64,000 nt of DNA, taken from Saccharomycopsis fibuligera x Saccharomycopsis cf. fibuligera (taxonomy: Eukaryota; Ascomycota; Saccharomycetes; Ascoideales; Saccharomycopsidaceae). Below the pieces are notes generated by a model, which saw only the letters and a list, made by a program, of their open reading frames with translations, was not told the DNA's origin and did no database searches. Below, piece after piece: positions 55,693-64,000 of the stretch (position 1 is the first letter of the stretch; each line of letters starts with the position of its first letter). The position numbers were made by a program, and so were the translations under genes. Location of the stretch: contig CP012817.1 of NCBI GenBank assembly GCA_001936135.1, forward strand, positions 124,001-188,000. The letters are read 5' to 3'.

Positions 55693-57906
55693 ATGCGCAA
55701 TTTTTTTTTCAAGAAGCTGAAAGCATCATCGGCGCTGGTACCAGCGGCTGATGATGGTGTTGCTCCTTATACTGAGCAAAGCGGTATTGCTAATGACGAC
55801 AATCAAATTGCTAATGCCAGCACCAATGCCAATGGTACCGATCATAGCAAGAATTACAAAAACGAGAGAAGTAGCGGCAGAAGCAGCAACAGTGCTCTTC
55901 GAAGACTCAAGTTTCCGCCATTGAAAGTCAAAACTTTGCCTGTCATTCAATCTCCAACACATACCCAACATCAAAATCACATACGAAACCAAAATCACAT
56001 ACGAAACCAAAATCAAAGTAGCGAAAATGCCACTGTTTACAGCGTAAAAAGAGCAAGCACCACCGCCAACATTGTCAGTGCTAATGACAGCACTAATAGT
56101 AAGCCTGTATCGCAACCTAAACCGCTACCAAAAATTGGCCCTATTGATATCAAGCCTGTACAACAGCAGCAACAGCGACAGCGGCAACTATCGCTATCAA
56201 AAAGAAGCGCCGTCCTTGGTACTAGTGCTCCAGTAGGATCATTGAATTCTTATAACGGTACAATTGCTAGCGCTAGTAGTAGTTATGGCGCTGCCTCGCA
56301 GATTCCGACAACGACAACAATGCCCACTACGCTCGCCAATAATGGCGGTGCAAATGGTAATGGCAATGTCCATGCAACACAAATCGATTATAGCATGTTC
56401 AAGGTGGGGATGTCTGTGAATGAGCTTTTCGAAGACTTGGATGAATTCAAGGACAATAAAAAGTACAATCAGCAGCGGCAGCAACAGCAGCTACAGCAGC
56501 TACAGCAGAGGCCGGAGATAGCTAACTTGGATCAGAATGATGGTCCTGGCAATGATGCAGATACAAATAATGCCGGAAATGTGAAAAATGGCAAAACTCC
56601 TCAAACTTCTCAAGCCTCAAGGGATGAATGCGAAAAACCGCCGAAGTTTATCAATTCATACAGTGTAATTTATAATGGATTTGGCGGTTGGATTGCCAAG
56701 AAGAAACTTAAGCACCATGTTAATCAATTAGCGATTGTCAAAACATTCAAACGGACAGAAGAGCTTAAACACGATAATGCTAAGTACGATCTAATTTGCC
56801 AGAATGAGTATCAGAATATCATGGCATTACGTACCCGATTTGTTGTACCGGTCTATAACTTGTGCAAAGATTATGAAACTGAAAATGATGATTACAAAAC
56901 AGACAATTATGACAGCAGTGACCAACGCAGTAGCCATATTACCTACTACTGGTCGTTAGCATTGCCATATTACAAGTACGGTGACATGTTTTCCTTTTTG
57001 GTGCTATGCGAAAAGAAGAATAAACTGGCTAAGTTCTCCCATGCGCTAAAGGATAATTTTTTCAAGCAAATGGTGAATGCAGTAGACTTTCTTCACAAAA
57101 GGCGAATTATCCATTGTGATGTTAAATTAGATAATTTTCTAATTGATGACAATTTTACTTTAAAACTAACGGATTTTGGTATGAGCGTTGACATAAATAA
57201 GTTGGAAAGCCATGCGATAAGTGGGAGTACTGATATTGACAACGAGCGCAATGACGACTATGCTGCTGCTGAGGCCATGAGGCAAATAAATATTTCAAAA
57301 ATAGGCACTAGAAGCTATAGACCGCCAGAACTTTTTTTAAACGAGAAAAAAGAGACTATGCTTGATCGGTTCCAAAAGAACCATTGTTTGCTTGAACCAG
57401 ATCAGAATGAGCTATGTATTAAGTTTTACAAGCAATTTATCAGTCAGCTTGATAAGGTAGACGTATGGGCTCTTGCTGTTTGTTACTTGTACATGAGTTT
57501 GAATTTACTAAAGCCATGGGACTATGCTGACAAGAGCAAAGACAAGCATTTTGCCAATTATGCAACACTTTACACACAATCTGAATTCTTACAAAAATTG
57601 CTGCTCAACAATGACAACGAAATAAATTGCAAAATCAACAATTTGATTAGCAATAACGCTAGCTGTTTGGAGTTTGTCAAAAGGCTTGAATTCGAGCCAC
57701 GTACTTTGATCTTGAAGATGCTCAATGTGGATCCTCGAGGAAGAATAAGTGTTGCAGACTTACAAAAAAGCCAATGGCTCAACAATATCAATTTTTGTTC
57801 AACAGAAGAGTTTAGTGAGTTGTTTGGTAAAGTGTTTGGACTAGGCGCCAATAATGATAGCACAGTTGGTAAGTCTGCTGCGTTGGCAGCGGTGGATAAA
57901 AGTTAG
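55693..57906 (+). CDS. Atypical (non-RD) Ser/Thr protein kinase, unassigned
   Basis: A 737-aa protein with a long disordered Asn/Gln/Ser-rich N-terminus (1-315) and a kinase domain at about 322-712. The likely ATP lysine is Lys350 (LAIVKTFKR), with Glu372 as its partner. The catalytic loop is HCDVKLDNFLI at 474-484, so the usual HRD is HCD (non-RD), while Asp476, Lys478 and Asn481 are kept. DFG is at 494-496. The activation segment carries a charged insert (about 500-535) before IGTRSYRPPEL. The glycine loop is poorly conserved (NGFGGWIAKKK). The shape recalls the fungal HAL/NPR kinases but the HCD motif differs from theirs. A 15-18-bp tandem duplication encodes NHIRNQ twice near residue 100. 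Confidence 0.85.
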   Translation: MRNFFFKKLKASSALVPAADDGVAPYTEQSGIANDDNQIANASTNANGTDHSKNYKNERSSGRSSNSALRRLKFPPLKVKTLPVIQSPTHTQHQNHIRNQNHIRNQNQSSENATVYSVKRASTTANIVSANDSTNSKPVSQPKPLPKIGPIDIKPVQQQQQRQRQLSLSKRSAVLGTSAPVGSLNSYNGTIASASSSYGAASQIPTTTTMPTTLANNGGANGNGNVHATQIDYSMFKVGMSVNELFEDLDEFKDNKKYNQQRQQQQLQQLQQRPEIANLDQNDGPGNDADTNNAGNVKNGKTPQTSQASRDECEKPPKFINSYSVIYNGFGGWIAKKKLKHHVNQLAIVKTFKRTEELKHDNAKYDLICQNEYQNIMALRTRFVVPVYNLCKDYETENDDYKTDNYDSSDQRSSHITYYWSLALPYYKYGDMFSFLVLCEKKNKLAKFSHALKDNFFKQMVNAVDFLHKRRIIHCDVKLDNFLIDDNFTLKLTDFGMSVDINKLESHAISGSTDIDNERNDDYAAAEAMRQINISKIGTRSYRPPELFLNEKKETMLDRFQKNHCLLEPDQNELCIKFYKQFISQLDKVDVWALAVCYLYMSLNLLKPWDYADKSKDKHFANYATLYTQSEFLQKLLLNNDNEINCKINNLISNNASCLEFVKRLEFEPRTLILKMLNVDPRGRISVADLQKSQWLNNINFCSTEEFSELFGKVFGLGANNDSTVGKSAALAAVDKS

Positions 57907-58474
57907 CTGATAATTTGATATAATGTTGAATTTTTAGTTCAATATCTGTAGGAAACGTATTCGTTTCAGTACATCTTTTTACTTTCCCGTCTGCTTTTAT
58001 ACTTACAGCTATTTTGATGCTGGTTTTGGATATGATTATTTCAAATGTAGTGATTGAAGATCCACTTTTGTTGAATATTGGGCACGCTGTACAACCACCA
58101 AGTCGATTTTTGAACCGCAAGGCCGATCATTTGATGGAACGAATGAACGAATGTATATAAACGAAACCAAATAGGAAAATAACCATTGACTTTGATATAC
58201 TTTTATCTATCAGAGGAGCAATATCAATTGGGAAGTCTTAATTCGCACCATTGTATAACGGTAACAGGCTGCTAATGCTGGGAACTGTGGTTCCCTATGC
58301 GTGCGTATTTGCTAAGGACCCTCGGCGGGACCAGCGGTAGTTGCAGAATAGTCAAAACCCCCGTTCTCTGCATCTCTTCTCTACTCTTCAACAGTACTCC
58401 ACACTTCTACTCTTCTCTCGCCACCGGTCAAACACGACCCCATTAATCTGCTAGAGCTGATATCCAGCACCACT
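57907..58474. promoter_or_regulatory. Kinase-SCT1 intergenic region
   Basis: 568 bp, no gene seen. The part near 58240-58350 is GC-richer and was inspected for a tRNA, with no B box found. Confidence 0.4.
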
Positions 58475-60595
58475 ATGAGTTCAAGCGACCCGCCAGTAAA
58501 TCCGCTGTCTCTGGACAGCAACGAGACTAGCATTAACGACCCTGGACACAAGCAGGACAGCAATGCCCACATCCCGCAAATCACCGCCACCAGTGAGCCG
58601 CCTATTGATGACAATTCCTTCACCATTAGAAACTTTCTTTATAACATTGTCATGGTGTTCTCGTATATTATCACACATATCTTTTTCCGTGAAGTGGAAG
58701 TTAGTGGGTTGCGTAACATTCCCAAAGACGGGCCGGTGATTTTGGTTTGCGCCCCTCATGCTAATCAGTTTATTGATGCCGCAGTTGTGTATGTGCCAAT
58801 CAAGCAAAGATTGGGCCGCAATGTGTCTGGTATCATTGCTGAACATTCGTACCAAAGAAGATTCATTGGCCTTTTGGCTAAAATGCTAGATTCTATTCCT
58901 GTGCCTCGAGCTCAGGATAATTTAAAACCGGTCAAAGAGGGAAAGATATACATAAAGAAGTCTAATGTCACCGAAGACGGCGAAGCAAGGATTTTGAGTG
59001 GTGAAAACACAAAATTCACCAAGTTTGAGAAATCTGGTTTAATCGGGCTTCCTAACAAATTGGGTAACTACAAAATTAGGGAAGTCACAAATGACGAAGA
59101 AATCATTTTGGCTAAGCCAATATCAAGTTCAAAAGCAATCAAGTTGCTTACTACCGAAAAGGCTGACTTCAAATATTGCAATAAAGTTGATACCAATAAA
59201 ACCTTCCAAAATGTGTTTAACCATTTGTACCGTAAGGGATTCATTTGCATTTTTCCTGAAGGGGGTTCACACGACAGAACTGAATTGCTTCCATTGAAAC
59301 CTGGGGTTGGGATTATGGCTCTTGGATCAGTAGCAGCCATCACTCGGTCTATTGATCCTAATGCCAAAGTTTACGTGGTGCCAACCGGCCTTTATTATTT
59401 TCATCGTAATAAGTTCAGATCTAGAGCAGTGTTGGAATTCGGCGAGCCTATTGTTGTGGGAAAAAAAGATGGGGATAATTATATCAGGGATCCTAGAAAA
59501 AGTGTTGACGATTTCTTGGAAGTCATTAAGCAGGCTCTTAGGGCAGTTATTATCACTGCTCCTGATAGAGATACGTTAACCAATATTCAAGCAATAAGGA
59601 GACTTTATAAAACCAAGAGTTCCAAACCAATGAACTTGGCTACTATCAATGAAACGAATAGAAGGTTATTAATCGGATACACTCATTATCAAGAAAATGA
59701 AAAAATTCAGCACTTGGCTGATTCTGTAAGAAAGTATAATGAGCGTATTTATAGAATGGGCCTCAAGGATTATCAAATCAAACATCAAGATATTAATAGC
59801 AACAGGCTCAATGCGCTAAGGGTTTTAGTCAGAAGATTAATCAAGTTGGTTATCTTTGGTTCCTTAAGTTTACCTGGGGTTGTTTTATTTGCACCTGTGT
59901 TTTTATTAGTCAAAGTTTACTCTAAGAAGAAGCAAGCTGAAGCTTTACAAAACTCAACAGTAAAGATTAAGGCAGAAGATGTGGTTGCTACTTGGAAAGT
60001 CTTGGTGGCCGTAATTTTTGCCCCGGCATTGTATGTTTTGTACTCGGTAATTGGGGTTAAGATTATTAGGGAACACAACTTATTAGTTATAAGTAATCCT
60101 CTATGTTTGTTTATTTCTTGTTATTTAGTATTGGTATTTACCACATATAGTGCATACCGGACCGGAGAAGCTGGAATGGATATTATCAAGTCTCTACCAC
60201 CATTAATTTTCCAATTATTCAGTCAAAAATCAATTGTTAAGATCAAGCAAGACAGAGAAAATTTGTCCAATGAAGTTACCGATATATGTGATGAACTCGG
60301 TCCTGAGTTGTTTCCTGACTATGATAAGTTTTACGAAAAGGGCAAAGTGGAAAATGAATTACCACAGGATGATGACTACCAAAATCAACGTCTTAATGTG
60401 CCTGCGAGACACCGTGCTTTTTCATTACCTAGTTTGTCTAATGTCGCATTTTTCTCAAATGACGATACTGGTGGGGATCAACCTACTACCGATGAGGAAC
60501 AAGACGACTTGGGGAGCTCGTTTGAGAATATTGAGTCGATAAATATCCCCAGCGGTGCTAAGATTCATGCAACTGAGGCAGAGCAAAGACATTAA
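58475..60595 (+). CDS. SCT1: Glycerol-3-phosphate/DHAP sn-1 acyltransferase
   Basis: This ER enzyme catalyses the first acylation of glycerolipid synthesis, making lysophosphatidic acid. The 706-aa protein is near the Sct1/Gpt2 size (759 and 743 in S. cerevisiae). The PlsC blocks are in order: HANQFID at 95-101 (HX4D), DSIPVPRAQD near 139-148, FPEGGSHDRTELLPLKPG at 260-277 and VVPTGLYYFHRNKFRSRA at about 298-315. Hydrophobic segments lie at about 52-70 and again at about 460-560. The C-terminus is acidic and Ser-rich, a likely phosphorylation region. Whether it is the Sct1 or Gpt2 orthologue cannot be told here. Confidence 0.93.
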   Translation: MSSSDPPVNPLSLDSNETSINDPGHKQDSNAHIPQITATSEPPIDDNSFTIRNFLYNIVMVFSYIITHIFFREVEVSGLRNIPKDGPVILVCAPHANQFIDAAVVYVPIKQRLGRNVSGIIAEHSYQRRFIGLLAKMLDSIPVPRAQDNLKPVKEGKIYIKKSNVTEDGEARILSGENTKFTKFEKSGLIGLPNKLGNYKIREVTNDEEIILAKPISSSKAIKLLTTEKADFKYCNKVDTNKTFQNVFNHLYRKGFICIFPEGGSHDRTELLPLKPGVGIMALGSVAAITRSIDPNAKVYVVPTGLYYFHRNKFRSRAVLEFGEPIVVGKKDGDNYIRDPRKSVDDFLEVIKQALRAVIITAPDRDTLTNIQAIRRLYKTKSSKPMNLATINETNRRLLIGYTHYQENEKIQHLADSVRKYNERIYRMGLKDYQIKHQDINSNRLNALRVLVRRLIKLVIFGSLSLPGVVLFAPVFLLVKVYSKKKQAEALQNSTVKIKAEDVVATWKVLVAVIFAPALYVLYSVIGVKIIREHNLLVISNPLCLFISCYLVLVFTTYSAYRTGEAGMDIIKSLPPLIFQLFSQKSIVKIKQDRENLSNEVTDICDELGPELFPDYDKFYEKGKVENELPQDDDYQNQRLNVPARHRAFSLPSLSNVAFFSNDDTGGDQPTTDEEQDDLGSSFENIESINIPSGAKIHATEAEQRH

Positions 60596-60976
60596 TATTT
60601 CTTTTTATCGTCACACATACTTTTACTTTCCTCCTAGCTTTTGCTTTCTTTATTCTTTTCCTTTTTTTACTGCTTTTATGCGTAACGTTTTTTATGCCTT
60701 TTTCTTTATGTCATTTTTTGGTGTTTTCTTTTGATTCCCCCTTTCGTTTGCTAATGTGATTGTTTATCAATATACGACAAATGAATATATGCAGCTAACA
60801 GGCAGGCTTCTTTGTGTAACATTGGTATATGACCCAAGCGGGTGGTATTTAGTATAAGCAAGACAAAAAAATAAGTACATATTCACGCAAAAAGACTGTT
60901 TCCACAACCAAAATCTAGTAACCTCACATAGATTTAACAAAATGCTTTTCTTTTCTGCCATCTCGATAATTTCATC
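60596..60976. promoter_or_regulatory. SCT1-CHS7 intergenic region
   Basis: 381 bp, T-rich SCT1 3' flank then CHS7 promoter. No gene or clear site was recognised. Confidence 0.4.
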
Positions 60977-61966
60977 ATGAGCGTCCCTTACTTCTACAAG
61001 CTCTGTCAACGAGCAACCGTCCCACTGTGCAACATAGTCAATCAAAACGATGCTTTTTATTTCCCACAAAAACATCAATTTTCATCAACCGCAGCCACTG
61101 CGGCCATAATCCCCTTAACCAGTAAATGCTACTCTCGCAGTATAGATGTGGCCAATACCATAATTTTCCAACCTGGAACACTTTTCATCCACTTAGGAAC
61201 TATTATCATGCTTGTGGTGATCCTATTCAACATCAAAAGCAACTTTACAGCAATTGGCCGCTACGAAATGTTATATTTTTATTGGTGTTATTTCATACTA
61301 TCTGTTTTGTCCATCATTAATGACTGCGGGGTAATTCCACCTGACCGTGTGGGTTTATATGTGTGGTCAGTGGCGGCCCAGTGTGGCTTGACGTCCGTAT
61401 GTTGTTGGGCACTGATGGTTAATGGACTCTTGGGATTTGAACTTTGGGAAGATGGTAAGACAAGGTCAACTATTGGATTGTATTCTACTAGTGTGTTATG
61501 GTTTTTGTTGACTTTTAGCATTTCAATGCTTACGTTGTCTGATGAAAAAGAATGGGGTAGGCCAAGTTTCAAGCAAAGTATAATTTTATTCTTGGTATTG
61601 TATGTGCTTAATACGATGTTTGTATTTGTTTATGCTGTTTCACAACTTCTGCTTTGTTTGTATATTTTGCAAAGGAATGTGTGGGCTATGGGGTCTCTGT
61701 TCTTAGCATTGTTTTTTTTTGTAACTGGCCAAGTAATAGTTTACGGATTTTCTAATGTTATTTGCGACAAAATGAATCACTATTTGGACGGATTGTTTTT
61801 TGGGACATTGGCAAATACTTTTGCAGTCATGATGGTTTACAAGTATTGGAGCATTATTACAGCGGAAGATTTGGAGTTTAGTGTCAGTAATGAACAAAGC
61901 AGAATTTGTTTGCATAATGAAAAAATTGATTTGACAAAAGGTGATGGTACTTTCACTTTGAAGTGA
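60977..61966 (+). CDS. CHS7: Chitin synthase export chaperone
   Basis: ER membrane chaperone required for exit of chitin synthase III (Chs3) from the ER. The 329-aa protein (316 in S. cerevisiae) has about seven hydrophobic segments. It aligns along its length with Chs7: CYSRSIDVANTIIFQPG, FTAIGRYEMLYFY, DCGVIPP, CCWALMVNGLLGFELWEDG, FFFVTGQVIVYGFS and HYLDGLFFGTL. The C-terminus TAEDLEFSVS is typical. Two in-frame CTG codons (WA-L and QL-L) fall where S. cerevisiae has Leu, which argues against a strict Ser reading at those sites. Confidence 0.94.
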   Translation: MSVPYFYKLCQRATVPLCNIVNQNDAFYFPQKHQFSSTAATAAIIPLTSKCYSRSIDVANTIIFQPGTLFIHLGTIIMLVVILFNIKSNFTAIGRYEMLYFYWCYFILSVLSIINDCGVIPPDRVGLYVWSVAAQCGLTSVCCWALMVNGLLGFELWEDGKTRSTIGLYSTSVLWFLLTFSISMLTLSDEKEWGRPSFKQSIILFLVLYVLNTMFVFVYAVSQLLLCLYILQRNVWAMGSLFLALFFFVTGQVIVYGFSNVICDKMNHYLDGLFFGTLANTFAVMMVYKYWSIITAEDLEFSVSNEQSRICLHNEKIDLTKGDGTFTLK

Positions 61967-62177
61967 TGGATATTTAATATCGAGCATAATATTATAAATC
62001 ATGTTTACGAAAGGCAATTTCTACGAGTGGGAACTTTGAAAAGTAAAACTTTAAATCATTGCATATAAAGATCGAGAAAATATAGATTAGAAAATAACAG
62101 TTTTTGAGATATGTCTTTGGAAAGACGTAGGGTGGCGTGAGAGACACGCAGAATGTAACTCTTTAATAAAAAAAATT

Positions 62178-63671
62178 TTATCCCTTGATGACACTCTTGA
62201 CAATATCTTCAACTTCATCCCAGTCATCCGTTGGCACTTTTGTCATTTCTATATTACCAAAGTATTCCTTAATTTCTTTTAAAACTCGGAACGATTTTTT
62301 GTCATGAACCAAACTGAAAGACACCCCAACTCTACCAAATCTACCGGTTCTACCAATTCTGTGCAAATAAGTAGATGGATCGGCATTACCATTTCCGAGA
62401 GTTGGTAAATCGTAATTAACCACCATAGATACTGATGGGATATCGATACCTCTAGCCAACACGTTAGTAGAAATCAACACTTTAGATCTACCTTCTCTAA
62501 AATCATCAATCAATCTATCTCTTTCTTGATTTTCTAAACCAGAATGCAATACAGAAACACTATGACCTTCTTTCCTCAACTTGAAAAACAACTGATTTGC
62601 AGTTTCCTTTTTAGCAACAAAAATAATTGAAGAACCAATGGTCAAAATACCATATAGTTCACTCAATACTTCAAATTTATGCTGTTCACTATTACAGTCC
62701 ATGTAAAGTTGCTTGATAGCATCGACATTTAATTCTTCATGTTTCAATTCCAAAACGTTGGAATCTGGAGCAAATTTAGAAGCATAGTTTTTCACCTTTT
62801 CTGGGAAAGTAGCAGAAAATAGCACCACTTGTATATCTTTTGGTAAAAGTTTTTTAATTCTCAAGGATTGCTCACCAAGACCGGAAGCTTCTAGAAGATT
62901 ATCAGCTTCATCTAAAACCAATAATTTGATGTTTTTTGGATTGATAACTTTTTTCTTTAAGAGATCAAAAATTTTACCTGGGGTACCAACGACAATTTGA
63001 GCATTGATTTTTTCGCCTCTTTCAGTAGAATCAGGAACAATAAGTTTAGTTTTCACTTTAGTGTATTTTCCCATAGTTTCTACCACTTCTAAAGTTTGTC
63101 TTGCTAATTCTCTAGCTGGTGATAAACAAATAGCTTGTGGTTGTTCAAGGTCAGGGTCTACTCTTGTTAACATGTTCAAACTAAAAGCAGCGGTCTTACC
63201 GGTACCTGATTGAGATTGGGCAATCAAATTAGTTGGAGGATCACGGATTAACAATGGTAACGCTTTTTCTTGAATTTTAGATGGTTTAGAAAAATTCATG
63301 GAATAAAGACCTTTCAAAAGTTCAGCGGATAGTCCTAATTCTTCGAAAGATTTGACTGAATATAATGGGGAGTCTGGATCAGCTTGCAAATCGGCCAATT
63401 TAACTTTAACTTCATAATTGGATTTAATCAAGTTAGAGCCTTCTTTGGCATCATCACTATCTTTCTTTTCTGCTACTTCTTCCGTCTGTGACGTTTCTTT
63501 ATTTGGTTCTGCTGCTTCTTTGTCTTCTTCCTTTTTGCCTTCTGTTGGTTTTTCTTGCTCTTCTTTTTTATCTTCTACTTTGGTGGCATCAGCCTCAGTC
63601 GGCTTTCCTTCCTTATTTTTGTCAATGGATAACCCCCCAATGAGATTAGAAATTTCTTCTTTGCTCTCCAT
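62178..63671 (-). CDS. DBP5: DEAD-box mRNA-export helicase Dbp5
   Basis: RNA-dependent ATPase that releases export factors from mRNA at the cytoplasmic face of the nuclear pore, activated by Gle1 and IP6; also involved in termination. The 497-aa protein (482 in S. cerevisiae) has an acidic Glu/Lys-rich N-terminal extension (1-85). The Q motif region is near 125-145, motif I AQSQSGTGKT ends at 160, DEAD is at 254-257, SAT at 286-288 and HRIGRTGR at 437-444. The LDEADNLL... GLGEQ stretch is specific to Dbp5/DDX19. I found no in-frame CTG codon. Confidence 0.96.
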   Translation of the reverse strand: MESKEEISNLIGGLSIDKNKEGKPTEADATKVEDKKEEQEKPTEGKKEEDKEAAEPNKETSQTEEVAEKKDSDDAKEGSNLIKSNYEVKVKLADLQADPDSPLYSVKSFEELGLSAELLKGLYSMNFSKPSKIQEKALPLLIRDPPTNLIAQSQSGTGKTAAFSLNMLTRVDPDLEQPQAICLSPARELARQTLEVVETMGKYTKVKTKLIVPDSTERGEKINAQIVVGTPGKIFDLLKKKVINPKNIKLLVLDEADNLLEASGLGEQSLRIKKLLPKDIQVVLFSATFPEKVKNYASKFAPDSNVLELKHEELNVDAIKQLYMDCNSEQHKFEVLSELYGILTIGSSIIFVAKKETANQLFFKLRKEGHSVSVLHSGLENQERDRLIDDFREGRSKVLISTNVLARGIDIPSVSMVVNYDLPTLGNGNADPSTYLHRIGRTGRFGRVGVSFSLVHDKKSFRVLKEIKEYFGNIEMTKVPTDDWDEVEDIVKSVIKG

Positions 63672-64000
63672 GACTCGTTAGTTTTATGTTGTTATTTTTG
63701 TTTGGCAATGTGATAATTTGATGCGATGTATATATTTTAAAGATATAACAATACTACTCTAACTTCTCAATGTAATCAGTTGTGTTTTTCTTTGAAAATT
63801 CGATGGAAGTAAAAAATAAAACACACAAATTGGAAAACCAAATTGTTGGTTATGTGCCATGTGCACCAAGGTGCGTTTCTACGCGTACGATTTAAACTAA
63901 TATACCAAACCAATACATACAACTGTATAGAGTTGTAATTATTATGTAACTCTACGAGTCATTTACATACAAAAATTCTGCATCGCTGTTCACTGCTACG
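63672..64000. promoter_or_regulatory. DBP5 upstream region
   Basis: 329 bp to the window end. One ACGCGT word is at 63881-63886. No further gene is visible. Confidence 0.4.

Noticed and set aside
58240-58350. Possible tRNA or small RNA before SCT1
   Set aside because: No B box and no cloverleaf could be drawn.
1-64000. CRISPR arrays, bacterial operons or ribosome-binding sites
   Set aside because: The sequence is eukaryotic nuclear DNA; no regularly spaced short repeats of that kind were seen.

Overview
This window looks like a nuclear chromosome segment of a budding yeast, most likely from the CUG-Ser (Candida/Lodderomyces) group. The sequence is AT-rich. It carries about 21 recognisable yeast genes, mostly intronless, and the three introns found start with GTATGT or GTAAGT. 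RPL13 and GUK1 also have perfect TACTAAC branch points. Proteins are rich in Asn, Gln and Ser runs. In-frame CTG codons are almost absent from conserved genes: I found none in OLE1, RPL13, GUK1, DBP5 or BIO3. The two CTGs in RAD27 fall where S. cerevisiae has Lys, but two in CHS7 fall where it has Leu. The genetic code is therefore suggested, not proven.

Layout. 0.5-9 kb: OLE1 (fatty-acid desaturase with fused cytochrome b5), a 2.4-kb non-coding stretch, an unrecognised coiled-coil protein with CDK-type sites, and intron-containing RPL13. 9.7-17 kb: a gene-poor, repeat-rich block with two inverted copies of an intron-containing tRNA-Pro, a tRNA-Asp, nested solo LTRs of at least three families, a dead copia-type pol fragment, and one small secreted-protein gene with a duplicated 15-residue peptide. 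17.2-21.5 kb: the biotin cluster BIO3 <- -> BIO4 -> BIO5. 21.8-24.0 kb: a second repeat block, with inverted copies of tRNA-Asp and a 323-bp LTR (three in tandem, one inverted). 24.3-64 kb: a dense gene region with GUK1, SWR1, MRPL10, a SurE-family phosphatase, a His-rich COG0523 GTPase, ZIM17, RFA2, TFA1, IRC20, NEL1, TMC1, ETT1, RAD27, an atypical kinase, SCT1/GPT2, CHS7 and DBP5.

How the genes relate. BIO3, BIO4 and BIO5 form a pathway cluster: uptake of KAPA/DAPA, then KAPA to DAPA to dethiobiotin. The BIO5 upstream region carries an exact match to the yeast vitamin-H response element. TMC1 and ETT1 are neighbours here as they are in S. cerevisiae. Promoter words agree with function in several places: two MCB boxes before RAD27, a PACE/Rpn4-like site before TMC1, RRPE plus PAC before ETT1, and ATCACATG (Ino2/4- or Cbf1-type) words at RPL13 and MRPL10.

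Best candidates for something new: the small secreted repeat-peptide gene in the repeat island, whose two peptide copies are conserved in protein but not in DNA; the tandem/inverted LTR-tRNA structures, including two LTR families inserted 11-12 bp upstream of tRNA genes; and the biotin cluster bracketed by these blocks.
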